From Uliginosibacterium sp. (GTDB taxonomy: Bacteria; Pseudomonadota; Gammaproteobacteria; Burkholderiales; Rhodocyclaceae): 64,000 bases of DNA. The stretch covers positions 1 through 64,000 of the forward strand of contig JADKDZ010000004.1 of the NCBI GenBank assembly GCA_016718265.1, read 5' to 3'. A program made the translations under genes and the position numbers. Every line of letters starts with the position of its first letter. Positions within the stretch are counted from its first letter, which is position 1. Of this stretch, positions 60,667 to 64,000 are shown in pieces. Below the pieces are notes generated by a model, which made no database searches, was not told the DNA's origin, and saw nothing but the letters and a program-made list of their open reading frames with translations.

Positions 60667-61518
60667 ATGACAAGCATCAGCGAACAATTGCGGATCGAAA
60701 TCCAGCGCTCCGTCGCGCAAGCCCTTGCGGAAGACGTTGGCACGGGCGACCTGACCGCGCAGCTTATTCCGGACAATGTTGCCGCCCGCGGTCGTGTCAT
60801 TACCCGTGAGAATGCCGTGCTTTGCGGCACGGCCTGGTTTGACGCCGTGTTCCGCATGCTGGACCCCGAGTCCAGTGTCGTCTGGCATGTCAAGGATGGC
60901 GATCGCGTCGCGCCGGGACAATCACTGTGCGAGGTTTTTGCGGGCGCGCGTGCCTTGCTGACAGCAGAGCGCTCGGCGCTGAATTTCCTCCAGATGCTCT
61001 CGGGCACGGCCACCACGACCTCCCGCTACGTGAATGCCGTAGCCGGCACCCGCGCCGCGATCGTGGATACGCGCAAGACGCTGCCAGGTTTGCGCATGGC
61101 GCAGAAGTACGCCGTCAAGGTCGGTGGCGGTGTCAATCACCGTATCGGGCTGTATGACGGGGTGCTGATCAAGGAAAACCACATCATTGCTGCCGGCAGC
61201 GTCAAGAAGGCGCTCAAACAGGCGCAGAAACTGGCGCCGTCCAATGTGTTCATCGAGATCGAGGTCGAGAATCTCGATCAGCTTGAAGAAGCCTTGCAGT
61301 GCGGCGCGACACTGATACTGCTCGACAATCTGACGGTGCCGGAGATGGCGCAGGCCGTTGCTATCAATGCGGGCCGCGCCAAGCTTGAGGCGTCTGGCGG
61401 TGTCGGACTGGAGCGGGTTCGCGAGATCGCCGACACCGGGGTCGACCGGATATCGATCGGTGCGCTGACCAAGGATTTACGTGCGATAGATTTATCGCTG
61501 AGGCATGTTGAGGAATAG
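60667..61518 (+). CDS. nadC: Nicotinate-nucleotide pyrophosphorylase (carboxylating)
   Basis: 283 residues. Motifs [83 protein letters not shown] and [29 protein letters not shown] are those of QPRTase, which makes nicotinate mononucleotide from quinolinate and PRPP. I chose the ATG at 60667, where AGGAAAC lies 6 bases upstream; the frame is open farther upstream without resemblance. No nadA or nadB adjoins. Confidence 0.97.
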   Translation: MTSISEQLRIEIQRSVAQALAEDVGTGDLTAQLIPDNVAARGRVITRENAVLCGTAWFDAVFRMLDPESSVVWHVKDGDRVAPGQSLCEVFAGARALLTAERSALNFLQMLSGTATTTSRYVNAVAGTRAAIVDTRKTLPGLRMAQKYAVKVGGGVNHRIGLYDGVLIKENHIIAAGSVKKALKQAQKLAPSNVFIEIEVENLDQLEEALQCGATLILLDNLTVPEMAQAVAINAGRAKLEASGGVGLERVREIADTGVDRISIGALTKDLRAIDLSLRHVEE

Positions 61519-61548
61519 TCGGACGGCAAAGCAGACGGGAATCGGGAA

Positions 61549-61686
61549 ATGTTCTTCATCCTCTACTACGTGGTTGCGGTCGTCGTCCTCATTTTGCACT
61601 TTACCGGCTACCTCGCGCGCCAGAATCTCGAATGGCTGGTATTCGTGCTGGCGCTGACCGTATTCCCCGCCGTGTTCTATCTGTAG
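61549..61686 (+). CDS. Small membrane protein, 45 residues
   Basis: An ATG at 61549 opens 45 codons ending at TAG 61684-61686. The peptide has two membrane helices, MFFILYYVVAVVVLILHF and LEWLVFVLALTVFPAVFYL, joined by TGYLARQN. It follows nadC by 30 bases on the same strand with GGGA 1-4 bases before the ATG and may be cotranscribed. No family is known to me. Confidence 0.6.
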   Translation: MFFILYYVVAVVVLILHFTGYLARQNLEWLVFVLALTVFPAVFYL

Positions 61687-61719
61687 CCACGCCCGGCAGA
61701 TGCTTGGCGCGGGCGAGCT

Positions 61720-62217
61720 TCAGCGCCTGCTTGGCCGACTGCGGCGTTGTGTCACCGGGATGCAGATCTCGCAGTCGAGAATTCCCCCCTCTGGCAGTTC
61801 GGCCATGTCGCTGCGATATCGCTCGTAGCAGGGTCTGGCATCGCGCTCGTAGCCATTTGCCGGAAGCCACTCCATGAAGACCCACTGCCAGGCAGCGCCG
61901 ATTTCTGCCACCGGACCCACAAAGCGGGCGCAGGCATAGGCGCCGCCAGGAATCGTCTGAACGCCAAAGTCTCCGCCAGGCAGGGTGTCGAGATCAAATT
62001 CGACGCACACATCGTATCGGCACAGGTGCGGCGGTGTGATCGTCGGGTCGTCGTGGGAAATGCCCAGCAGCTGGCGCGTTTCGGCGCCCCATGTTTGGGA
62101 TTGACGCCAGCGTTTGAGCACATTCCAGAGCTGGGTGATTTCCGCAGTGCCATACGGACCAACGTAGCGGAGATAGGCGACGTGGTAGTCAGGCTGTGTT
62201 CTGAGCGTCACTTCCAT
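61720..62217 (-). CDS. GyrI-like small-molecule-binding domain protein
   Basis: 165 residues, one GyrI/SbmC-like (AraC effector-binding) domain: VAYLRYVGPYGTAEITQLWNVL, LGISHDDPTITPPHLCRYDVCVEF, IPGGAYACARFVGPVAEIGAAWQWVFMEWLP and ELPEGGILDCEICIPV. Such domains alone bind drugs or inhibit gyrase, or regulate transcription when fused to a DNA-binding part, which is absent here. Converges on the small membrane protein gene. Confidence 0.88.
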   Translation of the reverse strand: MEVTLRTQPDYHVAYLRYVGPYGTAEITQLWNVLKRWRQSQTWGAETRQLLGISHDDPTITPPHLCRYDVCVEFDLDTLPGGDFGVQTIPGGAYACARFVGPVAEIGAAWQWVFMEWLPANGYERDARPCYERYRSDMAELPEGGILDCEICIPVTQRRSRPSRR

Positions 62218-62284
62218 GAGTCATGCTTTCATGCTGCGGTTTGCTGCTGAAGCGTGCTGTCCGGTACAGGGTTCAGCGAGCCCT

Positions 62285-62605
62285 TCAGAGATAGTCCGCT
62301 CGCAAGGGTGAGAATACTTCCACGGCGACACTGTCTTCCAGAATGTCGGCGCCATGTTCGATGTCGCCCGGAATATTCCAGGCGTCGCCCGGGACGAGCT
62401 CGCGCGTCTCATCGCCAATGCCGAGGCGAATCCTTCCACTGACAAGGTAGCCGGTCTGCTCATAAGGATGCGCGTGACGCGGGAGCGGGAAGCCCTGCTT
62501 GAGGCGGAATTCAACCAGCAAAGTCTTGTCGCCGTGCACCAGGGTCTTGCGCTCAATGCCGGGCAGTGCCGGGATATAACCGGCTTCGTCATGGTGGGAA
62601 AACAT
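62285..62605 (-). CDS. Cupin-domain protein
   Basis: 106 residues: KTLVHGDKTLLVEFRLKQGFPLPRHAHPYEQTGYLVSGRIRLGIGDE and ELVPGDAWNIPGDIEHGADILEDSVAVEVFSPLRADY. The first motif gives HAH and Glu, the second the single His, as in one-domain metal-binding cupins. Substrate unknown. The ATG at 62605 fits the fold; the frame is open farther. Confidence 0.88.
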   Translation of the reverse strand: MFSHHDEAGYIPALPGIERKTLVHGDKTLLVEFRLKQGFPLPRHAHPYEQTGYLVSGRIRLGIGDETRELVPGDAWNIPGDIEHGADILEDSVAVEVFSPLRADYL

Positions 62606-62761
62606 CCTGGGTTCGTCTTCCAGATGGTTGAAATTACGTTTTAGCCTGCCCGCAGAGCCAAGCCCAGAGCGGGTCTTCAGGCATGTTCGGGATGGGTTTT
62701 GAAGTCTTTTGGCATGCCGAGTGTAGCGTGCGGGCGGCTTGAATACCACCTGTCCGTGGTC

Positions 62762-63944
62762 TCAGGGCATGATTTCGACGTACTCATAAACCTCGCAATC
62801 GGTGATGAGCTTGCGCACCGGCAGTGTGGCGCGGGCGAACCATTCCTGCGGCGCGTGGCGATCGATCTCTTCACCCATGAAGCGCACCAGCTCGCAGATC
62901 GGCTCTACGACTTCGCGGCGGTAGTCCTCATCCTGTTTCACGTAGGCCAGGTACAGGTTCTTCATGCAGTTGCCACGGCAGAAGCCATACGCCGCGCACT
63001 CGCCGCAGGGCATGGCCGGGTCGGGCTGCAGCGGGCTGGCACGCAACCAGTTCTCGACGACGCTGCCTTGCTGCATCTCGGGCAGATACAGCAGGTCCGG
63101 GCAGGGGAAAATCCGCCCGTCCGGCATCACGTTGAGGATATGGGTAGAGGCCCGGCACTGCGTTTTGCCCTGGTAGAGCTCTTGCGCTTTCGACGGCATG
63201 ACCTTGTTGCGCACCATGCCCATGATCGGCACGATGGGGTAGAGCCGGTCCGTGTGGCGGAAGAACTTCGCAATCATCTGCGCCAGGATAGCCTTGCGCT
63301 TGGCCATGCCCTCGGCGGGATAGGCCCCCCGATCCGCCACGAACTGGAAGTAGAGGTAGTCGAATACCGCGGTGAGATGATCCAGCTCTTAAAAGCTGAG
63401 TTCCGGATGGCTCCAGGTGACGCGCGGTGACCGTTCCGGCAATTCGCGGGCGAATCGCGGCCAGGTTCTTCATCACCTGGCGATAGATGCCGCGTCCCCG
63501 GTAGCCGTCGGTGGTGCGCTCGCCACCATCAATCGAGATCAGGTAGTTCGACATGCGTGCCATCACGGCGTCCGGCAAGCCGTCGAGCAAGGTGCCATTG
63601 GTTTGCAACTGGTAGCGAAAATTCGGGAAGCGTGCGATCACCTCTTGCATGTACTGCGTGTTCAAGGTCGGCTCGCCGCCATAGAAGGTGACGTAGGTTT
63701 CATAGCCCGCCAGCTGGCTGTCGATGAACTGCGCCAGTTGCTCCAGCGAGTAATCCACATGCTTTTGAGAGCCCAGCACCTCTCCCACGCCCAGCGAGCA
63801 GTAGGTGCATTTCAGGTTGCACTTGAGCGTGGTGAGCAACTGCAGCTCGACACGGTGCCCGGGGATGGCCGCGTGCGCCTGTTCGCAGGCGATCGGCGCC
63901 GATCGGGTGGGGCGGTGCAAGGAAATCGGTTGTACGTTCGACAT
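62762..63944 (-). CDS. Radical SAM/SPASM protein (frame break and stop in the middle)
   Basis: The [4Fe-4S] cluster motif is CNLKCTYCSLGVGE, followed by VTFYGGEPTLNTQYMQEVI (GGEP motif) and SIDGGERTTDGYRGRG. The C-terminal half has a SPASM-type Cys region (CRASTHILNVMPDGRIFPCPDLL and CGECAAYGFCRGNCMKN). A base change and a one-base shift at about 63390-63425 break the frame and create a TAA (SF-stop-ELDHL); the two halves otherwise read correctly in adjacent frames. The layout resembles peptide-modifying and anaerobic sulfatase-type maturases. No Cys-rich or Pro-rich precursor is visible inside the window, but the gene lies at the right edge. I placed the start at ATG 63944; a TTG at 63977 is possible. 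Confidence 0.82.
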
Positions 63945-64000
63945 AAGCGAAAAGCAGATCCTGAAGCGATTTTTCAAAGTCCGCGATTCTATTAGGGTTT

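Overview
The window reads as a GC-rich betaproteobacterial chromosome, probably a Rhodocyclales/Neisseriales-type Gram-negative. This is an inference from family resemblance of UvrB, Kup, NadC, the tRNAs, the lipoprotein signals and a Fur-type operator; no phylogenetic marker settles it. The strain makes unusually heavy use of poly-serine linkers in exported lipoproteins: 8 genes here carry a lipobox followed by Ser-rich tracts.

Layout. 0.4-13 kb: five paralogous lipoproteins (Ig-like domain plus NHL/beta-propeller blades), three on + facing two on -, each + copy with its own terminator; four are frame-disrupted and one (10731-13007) is open. An IS5-type remnant with MITE-like inverted repeats lies between the two sets. 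13.7-15.8 kb: methyltransferase/GtrA/GtrB-like glycosyltransferase operon. 16.1-17 kb: a second IS5-family transposase remnant. 17-18.9 kb: a bufferin/MNIO RiPP cluster (Cys-rich precursor, DUF692 enzyme, DUF2063 partner). 19-20 kb: HPP and Sel1-like proteins. 20.2-25 kb: two FN3/poly-Ser lipoproteins with different C-terminal modules (lectin-like jelly roll; right-handed beta-helix). 25.5-33 kb: LMW phosphatase, CHASE-PAS-GGDEF cyclase, GalM, flavodoxin-like reductase, and a divergent Fur-boxed ferric-iron ABC transporter. 33-42 kb: small membrane proteins, an aberrant tRNA-Arg, an M16 protease, a repeat protein, a PAS histidine kinase. 42-53 kb: Uup, guanine deaminase, tRNA-Asn, thioredoxin-like protein, aminotransferase, UvrB, a tandem GH114 lipoprotein. 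53-64 kb: CobA/SUMT, Kup, a UDP-sugar dehydrogenase, NnrDE, an EamA exporter, NadC, a 45-aa membrane peptide, GyrI-like and cupin proteins, and a radical SAM/SPASM protein.

Sequence quality limits the reading. From about 27 to 42 kb nearly every conserved gene contains several 1-2 base indels, the tRNA-Arg itself carries indels, and 53118-53535 is an anomalous run of C homopolymers. The 44-50 kb and 53.5-62 kb blocks are clean. Many apparent pseudogenes are therefore likely base-calling errors, and I say so entry by entry.

The most interesting signals are: (i) the mosaic five-copy propeller lipoprotein array, in which near-identical segments alternate with hypervariable blades and frame-breaking indels sit beside the Ser linker, which looks like a cassette or phase-variation system; (ii) the bufferin-type RiPP cluster; (iii) modular swapping of C-terminal domains behind conserved FN3/poly-Ser front ends.
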